Below the pieces are notes generated by a model. That model searched no databases, had not been told where the DNA came from, and worked only from the letters and a program-made list of their open reading frames with translations. A stretch of DNA of 64,000 nucleotides from Eubacteriaceae bacterium (lineage in GTDB: Bacteria; Bacillota; Clostridia; Lachnospirales; Lachnospiraceae), in the NCBI GenBank assembly GCA_902363805.1, contig CABJBF010000002.1, forward strand, positions 248,001 through 312,000, read 5' to 3'. Made by a program: the position numbers and the translations under genes. Shown here piece after piece: positions 1 to 8,606 of the stretch; within the stretch, counting starts at the first letter, position 1; every line of letters begins with the position of its first letter.

Positions 1-535
1 CAAGAATCATATTTGTTACACCCGCAGCTATAATAACAAATAAACCTAACTTTGGTTTCTCAGCAGTAACGAAAAAACTTTGAAAAACATTTTGCAACAT
101 AAAAAACGTTAATGATGCAAAACTGATTCTTGCATATAAAACACAATTATTAAGTAATTCACCTTCGGCACCAAGGGCGGTTACAAGAGGTTTAACGAAA
201 AAGAAACCTGAAAGTGAGAATAGTAAACCACCAATTAATGTAGCGTAAACGAGAAATGAAAAGTATTCATTTGCCTTTTCAGGTTCATTTTCACCAAGAG
301 TTTTTGCAACAATGGCGCTGCCTCCGGTACCTATCATAAAACCAATGGCACTAAGTCCCATTAAAAGAGGCATAACAAGATTAATTGCTGCAAAAGCAGT
401 TCGCCCAACAAAATTTGAAACAAATAAACCATCTACAACACCATAAATGGATGTAAAAATCATCATTATTATTGATGGTAGAACAAATTTTAATAATTTA
501 TTTAATGTAAAATGATCTGATAATTGTATTTGCAT
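1..535 (-). CDS. MATE family efflux transporter, N-terminal part (runs off window)
   Basis: Reading the minus strand from the ATG at 535 gives MQIQLSDHFTLNKLL followed by hydrophobic membrane segments and a GVVDGLFVSNFVG stretch, the usual start of a multidrug/toxin extrusion (MATE) transporter. These inner-membrane antiporters expel drugs or metabolites using a cation gradient. Only about 178 residues lie in the window; the C-terminus is beyond base 1. An AAGGAG ribosome site precedes the ATG. It starts 10 bp after the MarR gene stops, so the two probably form one operon in which the regulator controls the pump. The substrate cannot be told from sequence. Confidence 0.85.
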   Translation of the reverse strand, partial: MQIQLSDHFTLNKLLKFVLPSIIMMIFTSIYGVVDGLFVSNFVGRTAFAAINLVMPLLMGLSAIGFMIGTGGSAIVAKTLGENEPEKANEYFSFLVYATLIGGLLFSLSGFFFVKPLVTALGAEGELLNNCVLYARISFASLTFFMLQNVFQSFFVTAEKPKLGLFVIIAAGVTNMIL

Positions 536-545
536 TATAATCTCC

Positions 546-995
546 TTATAGTTTTGACAATTCTTCTCTTAAAGCAGAATTGTATTTTCGGTATAATTTA
601 AGCATTAATTCACATTCCTCATTTTTAAGAGAAGAAAAAGCGTTATTTTCCATTTCTATGACGGGATATATTTTTTCAGAAACAAATTGCTTCCCGGTTT
701 CAGTTAAATAAATATACATTCCACGACCTTTTCCGGGTGTTAATGTAAGATAGCCCTGTTGTTCAAGTTTTCTGATTGATGAATTAACAGTTTGCTTAGG
801 AAGACATGAAGAACGGCAAATATCGCGCTGCATACAACCGTCGCCGGCTTCGCAAAGATAATAAAATATATCAAAAATGCTGTCTGACATATTAAGCTTA
901 ATTGCTAAATCATGATAAATATCATTAAAATCTTTGTAGATATGATTAAATTCGATGAGTGCAGGACTCATATTTGGATAATTATCTGTTTTCAT
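546..995 (-). CDS. MarR family transcriptional regulator
   Basis: This 149-residue protein has the size and order of a MarR dimeric winged-helix repressor: an N-terminal dimerisation helix, a helix-turn-helix around residues 55-80 (RDICRSSCLPKQTVNSSIRK), a wing (LTPGKGRGMYIYLT) and a C-terminal dimerisation helix. Such proteins usually repress their own operon and release DNA on binding small phenolic or drug-like ligands. A MATE pump gene follows directly, and two related palindromes sit in its own promoter, so autorepression with pump control is the natural reading. Cys44, Cys50 and the C-R-S-S-C cluster could allow redox or metal sensing, but that is inference. Confidence 0.85.
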   Translation of the reverse strand: MKTDNYPNMSPALIEFNHIYKDFNDIYHDLAIKLNMSDSIFDIFYYLCEAGDGCMQRDICRSSCLPKQTVNSSIRKLEQQGYLTLTPGKGRGMYIYLTETGKQFVSEKIYPVIEMENNAFSSLKNEECELMLKLYRKYNSALREELSKL

Positions 996-1022
996 TATTT
1001 ACCATCCTCTTCTTTAAATTTA

Positions 1023-1073
1023 AGTCTGATTTCGTACTCGTAGAAGTATAGTCCGATTACGGACTCGTGTCAA
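1023..1073 (-). promoter_or_regulatory. MarR-MATE promoter with two palindromic operators
   Basis: On the minus strand, TTGACA (1073-1068), a 17-bp spacer and TATACT (1050-1045) form a near-consensus sigma-A promoter. The spacer and the first -10 base make a palindrome, AGTCCG-ATTA-CGGACT (1050-1065). A diverged copy, AGTCTGATTTCGTACT (1023-1038), lies 27 bp away near the expected transcription start. Both are followed by CG. A repressor on either site would block RNA polymerase, which fits MarR autoregulation. The elements are seen; the binding is inferred. Confidence 0.7.
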
Positions 1074-1258
1074 GAGGAAAATTTAAGAAGGAGTTTAGCA
1101 ATTGAAATTAATGAAAGTGTGTTATAATGAGCATAAAAATGTATAAGTATTGGATAATTGTTAGAACTTTGTTGATTGAAGAGATGACGAATAAAAACAA
1201 GTAGTTTATTACAAATAAAAGTAATGTTTGTAATTATGAATATATGGTGGAGGATAAA

Positions 1259-1939
1259 ATGGTAATAGAATATTTACCTATCTTAGAACAAAAAGACAAT
1301 AAAATATTAACAATAGGAAAAATAGATAGAACAAAGGCACACACAAATCCGCCTGTTTTACATGCTACTTCAATTATTGTAGCTGTACTTCCTGATGGGA
1401 AAATAATTTTAACTGATAAAACAGAAAAACAAATAAAAAAAGGAAGGAATGTCAAAAAGAATAGTCATATATATGATACTTTCGGAGGACATATGACATA
1501 TGAAAGTGTTCCAAAAGATGAATTTGACACAGGATTAAGTATAGATACTTATAGAAAATGTGCCTATAAAGAATTATCAGAAGAACTTTTAAGATTAGAT
1601 AAAGATGGTAAAAGAAAAAAGTTTATACCTAAAATAGAGAGGTTTAAATTTGTAGGATTATATGGAATTGAAAATGACCATAACAAAGAAATTTCAGGAG
1701 TATTTGCATATTTTTTAGATGACTATGGTCCGTATGCATCTGAAGATACATTAATAACAAATGGAGAAGAAGAAAATATCATACAACCGATATGTGTAGT
1801 TGATTGGGAGAAACTAAACGCAATGTATACTAAAGGAAAAGAAAGAAATATATTCATTTCTGATGGAATAGGAAGAGTATTAGAAAAAGATAATGGAGAG
1901 ATTTTGAAAAAATGTATTTATGATAATTTGAAAATTTAA
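1259..1939 (+). CDS. Nudix hydrolase-like protein
   Basis: I chose the ATG at 1259 because GGAGG (1249-1253) lies 5 bp ahead; an ATG at 1244 overlaps that site. The 226-residue product has a Nudix-box-like region, FGGHM followed about 20 residues later by AYKELSEELL, matching the G...REUXEEXGU pattern with Lys for Arg and a longer insertion than usual. Nudix enzymes split nucleoside diphosphates linked to another group, with Mg2+ held by the glutamates. The substrate is unknown. It stands alone, about 130 bp before a GNAT gene. Confidence 0.6.
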   Translation: MVIEYLPILEQKDNKILTIGKIDRTKAHTNPPVLHATSIIVAVLPDGKIILTDKTEKQIKKGRNVKKNSHIYDTFGGHMTYESVPKDEFDTGLSIDTYRKCAYKELSEELLRLDKDGKRKKFIPKIERFKFVGLYGIENDHNKEISGVFAYFLDDYGPYASEDTLITNGEEENIIQPICVVDWEKLNAMYTKGKERNIFISDGIGRVLEKDNGEILKKCIYDNLKI

Positions 1940-1981
1940 TTATAAGTAAAATAAATATAGTTAGTAATTTTAGGAGAAAAC

Positions 1982-2050
1982 AAAATGAACGAAGTTCATT
2001 TTATATAAATGTTTCCGACGAATAGCCGCCGACCGAAGGGCGGGGGCTAT
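1982..2050. repeat. Pair of GAA-loop hairpins between Nudix and GNAT genes
   Basis: Two adjacent inverted repeats each close on a GAA triloop. The first has 9-bp arms AAAATGAAC/GTTCATTTT (1982-2002). The second (2022-2050) begins ATAGCC and ends GGCTAT, with a further CCG/CGG and CC/GG inside separated by single mismatches; it is strikingly GC-rich for this DNA. There is no T run, so a simple terminator is unlikely. It may be a small palindromic repeat unit or a processing signal. Confidence 0.5.
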
Positions 2051-2072
2051 ACATATTTTACAGGAGAATAAA

Positions 2073-2630
2073 ATGATTAGAACAGTAAGATTAGATGATG
2101 CGGAAGAACTATTAAGAATATATTCATATTATGTAGAAAATACAGCAATTACATTTGAATATGATGTACCAACGGTAGATGAATTTAGAAAAAGAATAGA
2201 AACAATAACAGAAAAATACCCATATTTTGTATATGAAGAAAATGGAAAAATAATCGGATATGCATATGCAAATACATTTAAAGATAGAGCAGCTTATGAC
2301 TGGGCAGTTGAGATGACAATATATATGGATAAAGATTCAAGACATAAGGGGAGTGGCAAAAAATTATATGAAACGCTTGAAAAGGCACTTATAAAGCAAA
2401 ATATTACTAATTTATATGCATGTATCGGATATCCTGAAGTTGAAGATGAATATCTTACTAAAAACAGTGTAGGCTATCATGAACATTTAGGATATAGATT
2501 TGTTGGAGAGTTTAAAAAATGTGGTTATAAGTTTAACAGATGGTATAATATGGTTTGGATGGAAAAAATAATCGGAGAGCATAAAGAAAATGCAAAGCCG
2601 GTATTAATATTTAAAGAAATTGAAAAATAA
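2073..2630 (+). CDS. GNAT family N-acetyltransferase (phosphinothricin acetyltransferase-like)
   Basis: The 185-residue protein begins MIRTVRLDDAEELLRIYSYY and contains YAYANTFKDRAAYDWAVE and the acetyl-CoA loop DKDSRHKGSGKKLYETLEK, the arrangement of the phosphinothricin/methionine sulfoximine acetyltransferase branch of the GNAT fold. These cytosolic enzymes acetylate small amines using acetyl-CoA. An AGGAGAA site precedes the ATG. It stands between a hairpin pair and a MATE exporter. The substrate is not readable; related proteins often act on amino-acid analogues. Confidence 0.8.
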   Translation: MIRTVRLDDAEELLRIYSYYVENTAITFEYDVPTVDEFRKRIETITEKYPYFVYEENGKIIGYAYANTFKDRAAYDWAVEMTIYMDKDSRHKGSGKKLYETLEKALIKQNITNLYACIGYPEVEDEYLTKNSVGYHEHLGYRFVGEFKKCGYKFNRWYNMVWMEKIIGEHKENAKPVLIFKEIEK

Positions 2631-2736
2631 ATTTAGGCTAAAAGTAATTAAGTTTTTATGTATTGATTAATGCTAATTATTTTAGAACTAAATAGTATTA
2701 CACATTAAAATTTGAAGAAAACAGGAATTTTATTTT

Positions 2737-4101
2737 ATGAAACGAATAGATTTTGAAAACGGAAAAATAACAAGTAATATTTTAAATGCTGCCATTCCAA
2801 TGCTGATTGCACAAATCTTAAGTCTTTTGTACAACATTGTTGATAGAATTTATATTGCAAGAATTCCTAAAATAGGAACAACTGCTTTAGGAGCAGTAGG
2901 ATTGTGTTTTCCGATAATTATAATAATAACGGCATTCAGTAATTTGTTTGGAAGTGGTGGAGCACCAATTTTCTCAATTAAAAGAGGAATGAAAGAAAAT
3001 GAAAAAGCTGCAATTATAATGAATACTTCTTTTTCCATGCTTTGTTTTGGCGGAATAATTTTAATGGCTGTTGGAATTTTATTTGCAAAGCCAATTTTAT
3101 ATTTATTTGGTGCTTCAGACAGTGCAATTGTATATGCGTATCCATACATGATAATTTATATGATAGGAACGATTCCATCTATGCTTTCAACAGGAATGAA
3201 TCCTTTCATAAATGCTCAAGGATATGCTACTACAGGAATGATATCAGTTGCTATTGGAGCGATTGCGAATATAGTGCTTGACCCAGTATTTATATTTGTA
3301 TTTGACATGGGCATTGAAGGTGCGGCAATTGCAACGGTTATTTCACAGTGTATGTCTGCAATATTTGTACTTTATATTTTGAGAAAAAGAACAGAATATA
3401 AAATAAGGTTTGTTAGAAAGAATGAATTTAAAAAATGTGTTTATTTTGCAAAAAATATTGTAAGTCTTGGAACGGCAGGCTTTATTATGCAACTTACAAA
3501 TAGTCTTGTTTCAATTTGCTGTAATAATGTTTTATCTGTTACAGGTGGAGATGTATATGTGTCAGTAATGACAATTATATCAAGTGCAAGACAAATGATT
3601 GAAACGCCTATTTATGCAATAAATGAGGGCGCGTCGCCAATATTAAGTTTTAATTATGGTGCCGGGAAGGCAGACAATGTAAAGAAATCAATTAAAGTAA
3701 TGATGTGCTTAGTACTTATCTATACAGCTGTTATGTGGGGAATTATTATAACAAAACCAGAATTTCTAATAGGTATATTTAGTTCTGATAAAACATTATT
3801 TAAAGATGCAGTGCCTGCACTTAAAATATATTTTGCTGCATTCATATTTATGGATTTACAGTACATAGGACAGACAGTGTTTAAATCATTAAACAAAAAG
3901 AAACAGGCAATATTTTTCTCTTTGCTAAGAAAGGTAATTATTGTAGTTCCGCTCACATATGCACTTCCTTATGTATTTAATATGGGAACAGATGGTGTGT
4001 TTATGGCAGAACCAATATCAAATGTAATAGGTGGAAGTATGTGTTTTATTACAATGCTTGCAACAGTAATGCCTGAATTGAAAAGAATGAAGAAAAATTG
4101 A
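2737..4101 (+). CDS. MATE family efflux transporter
   Basis: At 454 residues with about twelve hydrophobic segments this is a complete MATE transporter. The start (FENGKITSNILNAAIPMLIAQ) and the internal repeat at the second half (FAKNIVSLGTAGFIMQLTNS) show the two six-helix bundles typical of the family. It would sit in the cytoplasmic membrane and extrude cationic compounds by Na+ or H+ antiport. It is a separate gene from the minus-strand MATE at the window start and only distantly similar to it. A CLC transporter gene follows after 47 bp, so co-transcription is possible. Confidence 0.88.
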   Translation: MKRIDFENGKITSNILNAAIPMLIAQILSLLYNIVDRIYIARIPKIGTTALGAVGLCFPIIIIITAFSNLFGSGGAPIFSIKRGMKENEKAAIIMNTSFSMLCFGGIILMAVGILFAKPILYLFGASDSAIVYAYPYMIIYMIGTIPSMLSTGMNPFINAQGYATTGMISVAIGAIANIVLDPVFIFVFDMGIEGAAIATVISQCMSAIFVLYILRKRTEYKIRFVRKNEFKKCVYFAKNIVSLGTAGFIMQLTNSLVSICCNNVLSVTGGDVYVSVMTIISSARQMIETPIYAINEGASPILSFNYGAGKADNVKKSIKVMMCLVLIYTAVMWGIIITKPEFLIGIFSSDKTLFKDAVPALKIYFAAFIFMDLQYIGQTVFKSLNKKKQAIFFSLLRKVIIVVPLTYALPYVFNMGTDGVFMAEPISNVIGGSMCFITMLATVMPELKRMKKN

Positions 4102-4148
4102 AAGTAACTGGAAGTTAAAATACTTTCCAAATTAAGGAGCAAAGAAAA

Positions 4149-5393
4149 ATGAGATCCGAAAATAAAGTTGGCATAATTAAAGATAAGAATGAAGTTGATA
4201 TAAAAACAATACTGGTATTTAAGTACATAATAATGGCGATAATCGTGGGTATAGTTGTAGGAATAATAGATACAATTTTCGGAAGAGGATTATTAGAAAT
4301 ATCAGATTTTAGAAATAAAAATTATAAGTATTTACTTCCTTTTCTACCGGTTACAGGGCTGTTTATTACATGGATGTATCATAAGTTTAATGAACTTAGT
4401 TTAAAAGGAATGACCCTTGTGTTTGAAACAAGGCAGCAAAAGAGAGATTCTATTCCATTAGCGCTTGTACCACTTGTAATGGTTGGAACATGGATAACAC
4501 ATTTATTTGGCGGCAGTGCAGGAAGAGAGGGTGTGGCAGTACAGATAGGGGCAACTTTATCTCATGCATTTGGAAGAAAATTAAAATTGCCGGATAATAG
4601 TAAAGTCATGCTTGTAACGGGAATGGCAGCAGGATTTGGTGGACTTTTTCAGACACCGCTTACAGCTGTGTTCTTTGCAATTGAAGTAATAGTTGCAGGC
4701 TATATGGATTACGAAGCTATACTTCCTGCAATGATAGGGGCATTTGTCGCTTCTTTCACATCGCATACTTTAGGACTTGAAAAGTTTGAAGTCAATTTAA
4801 ATCAGACAATTAATATGACGGATGCAAAAAATGGAATTGCTATAATTGTTTTAGGAATTGCATTTGGTATTGTAGGAAGACTTTTTTCTGTATTATTACA
4901 GAAATCAAAGAAATTTATGAGTGAAAAAATTGCAAATCCATACATGCGAATCGGTATAATTTCTATTCCACTTGCAATATGCCTTCTATTTATTTTTTCA
5001 GGAAGATATACAGGACTTGGTACAAATCTTATATCAGAGGCATTAGGTGGAAATGAAGTATATTATTATGATTGGATTTTAAAATTGCTATTTACAATTG
5101 TAACCTTAGCAATAGGATTTCAGGGTGGTGAAGTAACACCGCTGTTTTCAATAGGAGCAACATTAGGAGTGGTTTTAGGCAGTTTATTGGGAATATCTCC
5201 TATAGTTTGTGGTGCACTTGGTTATGCAGCGGTATTTGGAAGTGCGACAAATACTTTAATTGCTCCGATAATGATAGGAATAGAAGTATTTGGAGGAACA
5301 AATATGCTCCCATTTGTTATCGTATGCGTAATTGCGTACATAGTTAATGGAAATGTTTCAATTTATTCTGCACAGCAGAAATCAATAATGTAA
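4149..5393 (+). CDS. CLC family anion channel/antiporter (possible fluoride-type)
   Basis: The 414-residue membrane protein carries CLC motifs: GSAGREGVAVQIG around residue 122 with the gating glutamate, FQTPLTAVFFAIEV, and GGEVTPLFSIGATLG near residue 330. The usual GSGIP chloride motif near the N-terminus is not visible, and the GREG motif is followed by VAVQ rather than PTVQ. Both traits recall the CLC-F fluoride/proton antiporter branch, but this is inference from motifs alone. No CBS domains are attached. It starts 47 bp after the MATE gene with an AAGGAG site. No crcB-type fluoride riboswitch is visible in that gap. Confidence 0.8.
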   Translation: MRSENKVGIIKDKNEVDIKTILVFKYIIMAIIVGIVVGIIDTIFGRGLLEISDFRNKNYKYLLPFLPVTGLFITWMYHKFNELSLKGMTLVFETRQQKRDSIPLALVPLVMVGTWITHLFGGSAGREGVAVQIGATLSHAFGRKLKLPDNSKVMLVTGMAAGFGGLFQTPLTAVFFAIEVIVAGYMDYEAILPAMIGAFVASFTSHTLGLEKFEVNLNQTINMTDAKNGIAIIVLGIAFGIVGRLFSVLLQKSKKFMSEKIANPYMRIGIISIPLAICLLFIFSGRYTGLGTNLISEALGGNEVYYYDWILKLLFTIVTLAIGFQGGEVTPLFSIGATLGVVLGSLLGISPIVCGALGYAAVFGSATNTLIAPIMIGIEVFGGTNMLPFVIVCVIAYIVNGNVSIYSAQQKSIM

Positions 5394-5452
5394 ACTGTAA
5401 ATCATTATTAAGAAAAGAATACGTTAATTCTAAGTAAATATTTAATCTGTGG

Positions 5453-5481
5453 TTGAATTTATCAAAATCCGGTGCTAGAAT
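5453..5481 (+). promoter_or_regulatory. Promoter of the mgtE leader
   Basis: TTGAAT (5453-5458), a 17-bp spacer and TAGAAT (5476-5481) make a plausible sigma-A promoter. Transcription would begin near 5488 and give an mgtE leader of about 265 nt. Confidence 0.55.
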
Positions 5482-5516
5482 ATCGGAGAAAAAGAAAGTA
5501 AATGGAGGTGAGTTTC

Positions 5517-5606
5517 ATGGATAGTTGCGATAGTACAGGGCGAAGTTATATATGCAGTGAAAAACGATGGCATATAAATATGTGGCTATCTATGAGACTT
5601 ATTTAG
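5517..5606 (+). CDS. Small upstream ORF in the mgtE leader (29 aa)
   Basis: GGAGGTGA sits 6 bp before an ATG that opens a 29-codon frame (MDSCDSTGRSY... ending at TAG 5604-5606). The start codon lies inside one arm of a 13-bp helix (5512-5524 with 5588-5600), whose other arm holds the end of the frame, so ribosome movement would open this helix. No residue is strongly repeated as in classical amino-acid attenuators. It could be a leader peptide sensing Mg2+ through translation, but no known leader peptide was recognised. Confidence 0.4.
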   Translation: MDSCDSTGRSYICSEKRWHINMWLSMRLI

Positions 5607-5634
5607 CTACATAATATAGATATACGCCTTTAAT

Positions 5635-5717
5635 AACACTGCATCAGATTTATGCCTTTACGTCACAGCAATGTAACTAAACGGTCTACTTAAGAGAAAT
5701 CTGGAGTAGTGTTTTTT
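5635..5717 (+). terminator. Putative intrinsic terminator in the mgtE leader (attenuator)
   Basis: AACACT (5635-5640) and CAGATTT (5645-5651) can pair with AGTGTT (5708-5713) and AAATCTG (5697-5703), followed by a T run (5712-5717). A shorter alternative stem is CTACT/AGTAG (5686-5690/5705-5709). The 5' arm has competing partners upstream: CACTGCAT (5637-5644) matches ATGCAGTG (5552-5559) exactly, and ATTTATGCC (5648-5656) nearly matches 5569-5579. This is the layout of a terminator/antiterminator switch. Confidence 0.5.
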
Positions 5718-5753
5718 GTATGCTTAAATTAAGCAGGTAAAGAGGAGGCTGAC

Positions 5754-7148
5754 ATGGAAAAGACAGTTGTAAGAAATAATTATGTAGAAGAACTTGTAAA
5801 TTTAATAAGAAGTGATTTAGATAAAGAAGAATTACTTGAACAAATATCTAATTATCATGAAAATGATATTGCAGATGCGTTGGAAAAATTATCGGAAGAT
5901 GAAAGAAAAAAATTATATCCGATTTTAGGTGCAAAAAGAATTTCTGAAATATTTAGCTATTTAGAAGAAAATACCAGACAATATTTTGATGAATTATCAG
6001 TAGAAAGCGCAGCGAAAGTAATTTCTCTTATGGATTCTGATGATGCTGTAGATGTACTTGAGCATTTAGAGGATTCAAAGAGAAAAGAGATTGTAAAAAA
6101 GTTAGATGGAGATGCAGTTGTTGATGTAAGAATGATTTTGTCATTTGACGATAGTGAAATAGGCAGTTGCATGACAACTAATTTTATATGTATAAATAAT
6201 AAACTTACAATTCGTCAGGCTATGAGTGAGCTTGTGAAGCAAGCCGGACAAAATGATAATATTACAACAATATATGTTATGGATGAAAATAAAAAATTTT
6301 TTGGAGCAATAGACTTAAAGGATCTCATTATTGCCAGAGAATATGATAAGTTAGATGATTTAATTAGTCATTCGTATCCGTTTGTATATGGACATGAGAA
6401 AATCGAAGATTGCATAGATAGAATAGTTGAATACGCTGAGGATTCCATTCCGGTTTTATCGGCAGACAGAGTTATAATTGGTGTTATTACATCTGAAGAT
6501 ATTGTTGAAATGGTAGATGACGAGATGGGAGATGATTATGCTAAGTTAGCCGGTTTGACAGAAGAGGATGACTTGCAGGAAAGTGTAATTAAAAGTACAA
6601 AAAAGAGACTTCCATGGCTTATAGCTTTGCTTTTCCTCGGAATGGCAGTATCTTCAGTTGTTGGAATGTTTGAATCTGTTGTAGCAATACTTCCAATAGT
6701 AATATGTTTTCAGTCTTTGGTATTAGATATGGCGGGAAATGTAGGAACTCAGTCGCTTGCAGTTACAATTCGTGTTTTAATGGATGAAAATCTTACAGGA
6801 AAACAGAAGATAAGACTTCTTGGAAAAGAGATGAAAATAGGATTGTTAAATGGAGCACTATTAGCAATAATGGCACTTACATTTCTTGGAGTATACATAC
6901 ATTTATTTAAGAACTATGGATGGTTAAATTCATTTATGATTTCAGGTTGTGTAGGAGCAGCTTTAATCGTTGCAATGGTTATTTCAAGTATGGTTGGAAC
7001 GGTTATACCAATGTTTTTCCACAAAATAAAAATTGACCCGGCAGTAGCTTCAGGACCTTTAATTACTACGGTAAATGATTTAGTAGCTGTAGTAACATAT
7101 TATGGTCTTTCAATGATGTTTTTAATTGATATTTTCAAAATAGCATAA
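5754..7148 (+). CDS. mgtE: Magnesium transporter MgtE
   Basis: The 464-residue protein has the standard MgtE order: an acidic N-terminal helical domain (1-130), two CBS domains (about 135-255), a linker helix, and five membrane segments (about 285-460) with the pore motif DMAGNVGTQSLAV. MgtE is a homodimeric Mg2+ channel gated shut by Mg2+ bound in the cytosolic domains. AGGAGG precedes the ATG. The long leader with a small ORF and a terminator suggests transcription attenuation by Mg2+ or by ribosome behaviour. A hairpin with 9-bp arms (7145-7153/7164-7172) overlaps the stop codon. Confidence 0.93.
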   Translation: MEKTVVRNNYVEELVNLIRSDLDKEELLEQISNYHENDIADALEKLSEDERKKLYPILGAKRISEIFSYLEENTRQYFDELSVESAAKVISLMDSDDAVDVLEHLEDSKRKEIVKKLDGDAVVDVRMILSFDDSEIGSCMTTNFICINNKLTIRQAMSELVKQAGQNDNITTIYVMDENKKFFGAIDLKDLIIAREYDKLDDLISHSYPFVYGHEKIEDCIDRIVEYAEDSIPVLSADRVIIGVITSEDIVEMVDDEMGDDYAKLAGLTEEDDLQESVIKSTKKRLPWLIALLFLGMAVSSVVGMFESVVAILPIVICFQSLVLDMAGNVGTQSLAVTIRVLMDENLTGKQKIRLLGKEMKIGLLNGALLAIMALTFLGVYIHLFKNYGWLNSFMISGCVGAALIVAMVISSMVGTVIPMFFHKIKIDPAVASGPLITTVNDLVAVVTYYGLSMMFLIDIFKIA

Positions 7149-7321
7149 GCATATGGCTTGACGTATGCTTATAAGATATCTATAATCGTGTTTGGTAAAA
7201 ATTAAAAATTTTTTATTTAAATACCATATAAGAAAATAAAATAAACAAATTAGATTTTAACGGATTTATTCAAAAAACATCGAATAAATGTGATGAAAAT
7301 ACAATTATAGGAGTGATTGAA

Positions 7322-7990
7322 ATGAATAAGACTAGGCAAATGTCAGAAACAATAAGACTTGGAATGCTTCTTGCTGTGTCAGGTGGATTTATGGATGCAT
7401 ACTCATACATAGAAAGAGATCAGGTATTTGCTAATGCACAGACAGGAAATATGTTGTTATTTGGTGTAAATTTATCTGAGGGAAATTTTTCAGTGGCAAT
7501 GAGATATTTCCTCCCGGTATTAGCTTTCGCATTAGGGATTGCGTTAGCTGAGATTGTGCATAAAAAAGATTTGAATTTACTTCATTGGAGACAGGCAGCA
7601 GTTTTGGTAGAAGCACTTATATTACTTGGAGTAGCATTCTTTCCACAAAATATGAATCTGCTTGCAAATTCATTAACATCATTTGCATGTGGAATACAGG
7701 TTGAGAGCTTTAGAAAAATAAGAGGAAACGGAATTGCCACGACAATGTGTATTGGAAATATGAGAAGTGGAACTCAGAATTTATGTAATTATTTACAGGA
7801 TAGAGATATTGAGAATTTAAAGAAAGCTTTATTATATTATGGAATTATTATCTGCTTTATTTGTGGAGCTATAATAGGAAATTCCTTTATAAAAATATTT
7901 GCAGAGAAAGCAATATTATGTTGCTCAGCACTTTTATTTTTTGCATTTATACTAATGTTTATAGATTACGAAAGAGAAAAAGAACAATAA
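7322..7990 (+). CDS. DUF1275 (YoaK-like) membrane protein
   Basis: I chose the ATG at 7322, 8 bp after TAGGAG; a GTG at 7313 overlaps that site. The 222-residue product has six hydrophobic segments and the family signature SGGFMDAYSYI...ANAQTGN near the N-terminus plus GNGIATTMCIGNMRSG in the middle, which identify DUF1275/YoaK. The function is unknown; a transport role is often assumed from the membrane topology. It follows mgtE by about 170 bp and is closed by a terminator. Confidence 0.82.
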   Translation: MNKTRQMSETIRLGMLLAVSGGFMDAYSYIERDQVFANAQTGNMLLFGVNLSEGNFSVAMRYFLPVLAFALGIALAEIVHKKDLNLLHWRQAAVLVEALILLGVAFFPQNMNLLANSLTSFACGIQVESFRKIRGNGIATTMCIGNMRSGTQNLCNYLQDRDIENLKKALLYYGIIICFICGAIIGNSFIKIFAEKAILCCSALLFFAFILMFIDYEREKEQ

Positions 7991-8007
7991 AAAATATTAT
8001 AATAAAT

Positions 8008-8050
8008 AAGCTGTCTATTTACAGGTTTGATTGGTAAGTAGGCAGCTTTT
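8008..8050 (+). terminator. Terminator after DUF1275 gene
   Basis: AAGCTG-T-CTATTTAC (8008-8022) pairs with GTAAGTAG-G-CAGCTT (8034-8048) with one mismatch and ends in TTTT: a Rho-independent terminator. Confidence 0.75.
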
Positions 8051-8141
8051 AGTTTATAATAAAACACAAAGAATATAACAAGATTAAAATTTAAATGATA
8101 AAAAATAGAATTAAAAATAAAAAGACAAGGTGGATAATTTT

Positions 8142-8414
8142 ATGAATGAAAAGATTAGAAAACATATATTTTTTTATGGAAGAGTTCAAGGTGTAGGATT
8201 TAGATATTATTCAGTTTATAAAGCAAGGCAATTAGGACTTACAGGCTGGGTGAGAAATTTGTATAATAGCTCAGTAGAAATGGAAGTCCAGGGAGAGGAA
8301 AGAAGTATAGACGAACTGATAATGTTTTTAGAAAATCAGAGATTTATTCTAATAGAAAGAATGGATGCTAAGTCAATTAAATTAGAAGACGATTATGATT
8401 TTTATGAGAGATAA
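8142..8414 (+). CDS. acyP: Acylphosphatase
   Basis: From the ATG at 8142 (AAGGTGG 8 bp ahead) the protein has 90 residues, the normal size. It shows the signature GRVQGVGFRYY with the phosphate-binding Arg21, and WVRN with the water-orienting Asn39. Acylphosphatase hydrolyses carboxyl-phosphate bonds such as acetyl phosphate or 1,3-bisphosphoglycerate in the cytosol. The upstream GTG at 8130 lies inside the ribosome site and is not the start. It appears monocistronic. Confidence 0.92.
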   Translation: MNEKIRKHIFFYGRVQGVGFRYYSVYKARQLGLTGWVRNLYNSSVEMEVQGEERSIDELIMFLENQRFILIERMDAKSIKLEDDYDFYER

Positions 8415-8473
8415 AAAGACAGGCGTTTATGCTAATAGTAAAAAAATGATATAAAAATGAAAATTTGTAATAT

Positions 8474-8578
8474 GGTGTTGTTGCAGAAGAAGGAACACCT
8501 GAAAATTTAGATGCAAATGGTGGAATATATCATCATATGCTAGAAACTCAGATGAAAAGTATGGAATGGAAATTTTAG
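8474..8578 (+). pseudogene. Remnant of an ABC transporter ATPase C-terminus
   Basis: One frame reads GVVAEEGTPENLDANGGIYH and then HMLETQ before TAG, which matches the tail of ABC exporter ATPases (the EEGTHEELLAKGGIYxxLYETQ pattern). There is no start, no Walker motif and no upstream continuation, so this is a 35-codon scrap of a lost gene. The rest of the interval 8415-8817 holds only a terminator and the next promoter. Confidence 0.6.
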
Positions 8579-8606
8579 GATTGAAAAATTTATAGATAAA
8601 AAATAA

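Noticed and set aside
4102-4148. Fluoride (crcB) riboswitch before the CLC gene
   Set aside because: The 47-bp gap is too short and lacks the conserved motifs.
5394-5753. M-box (ykoK) magnesium riboswitch before mgtE
   Set aside because: Apart from a GGTGAG, none of the conserved M-box segments (for example TGCTAAA near the 3' side) is present, and that GGTGAG is part of a ribosome site.
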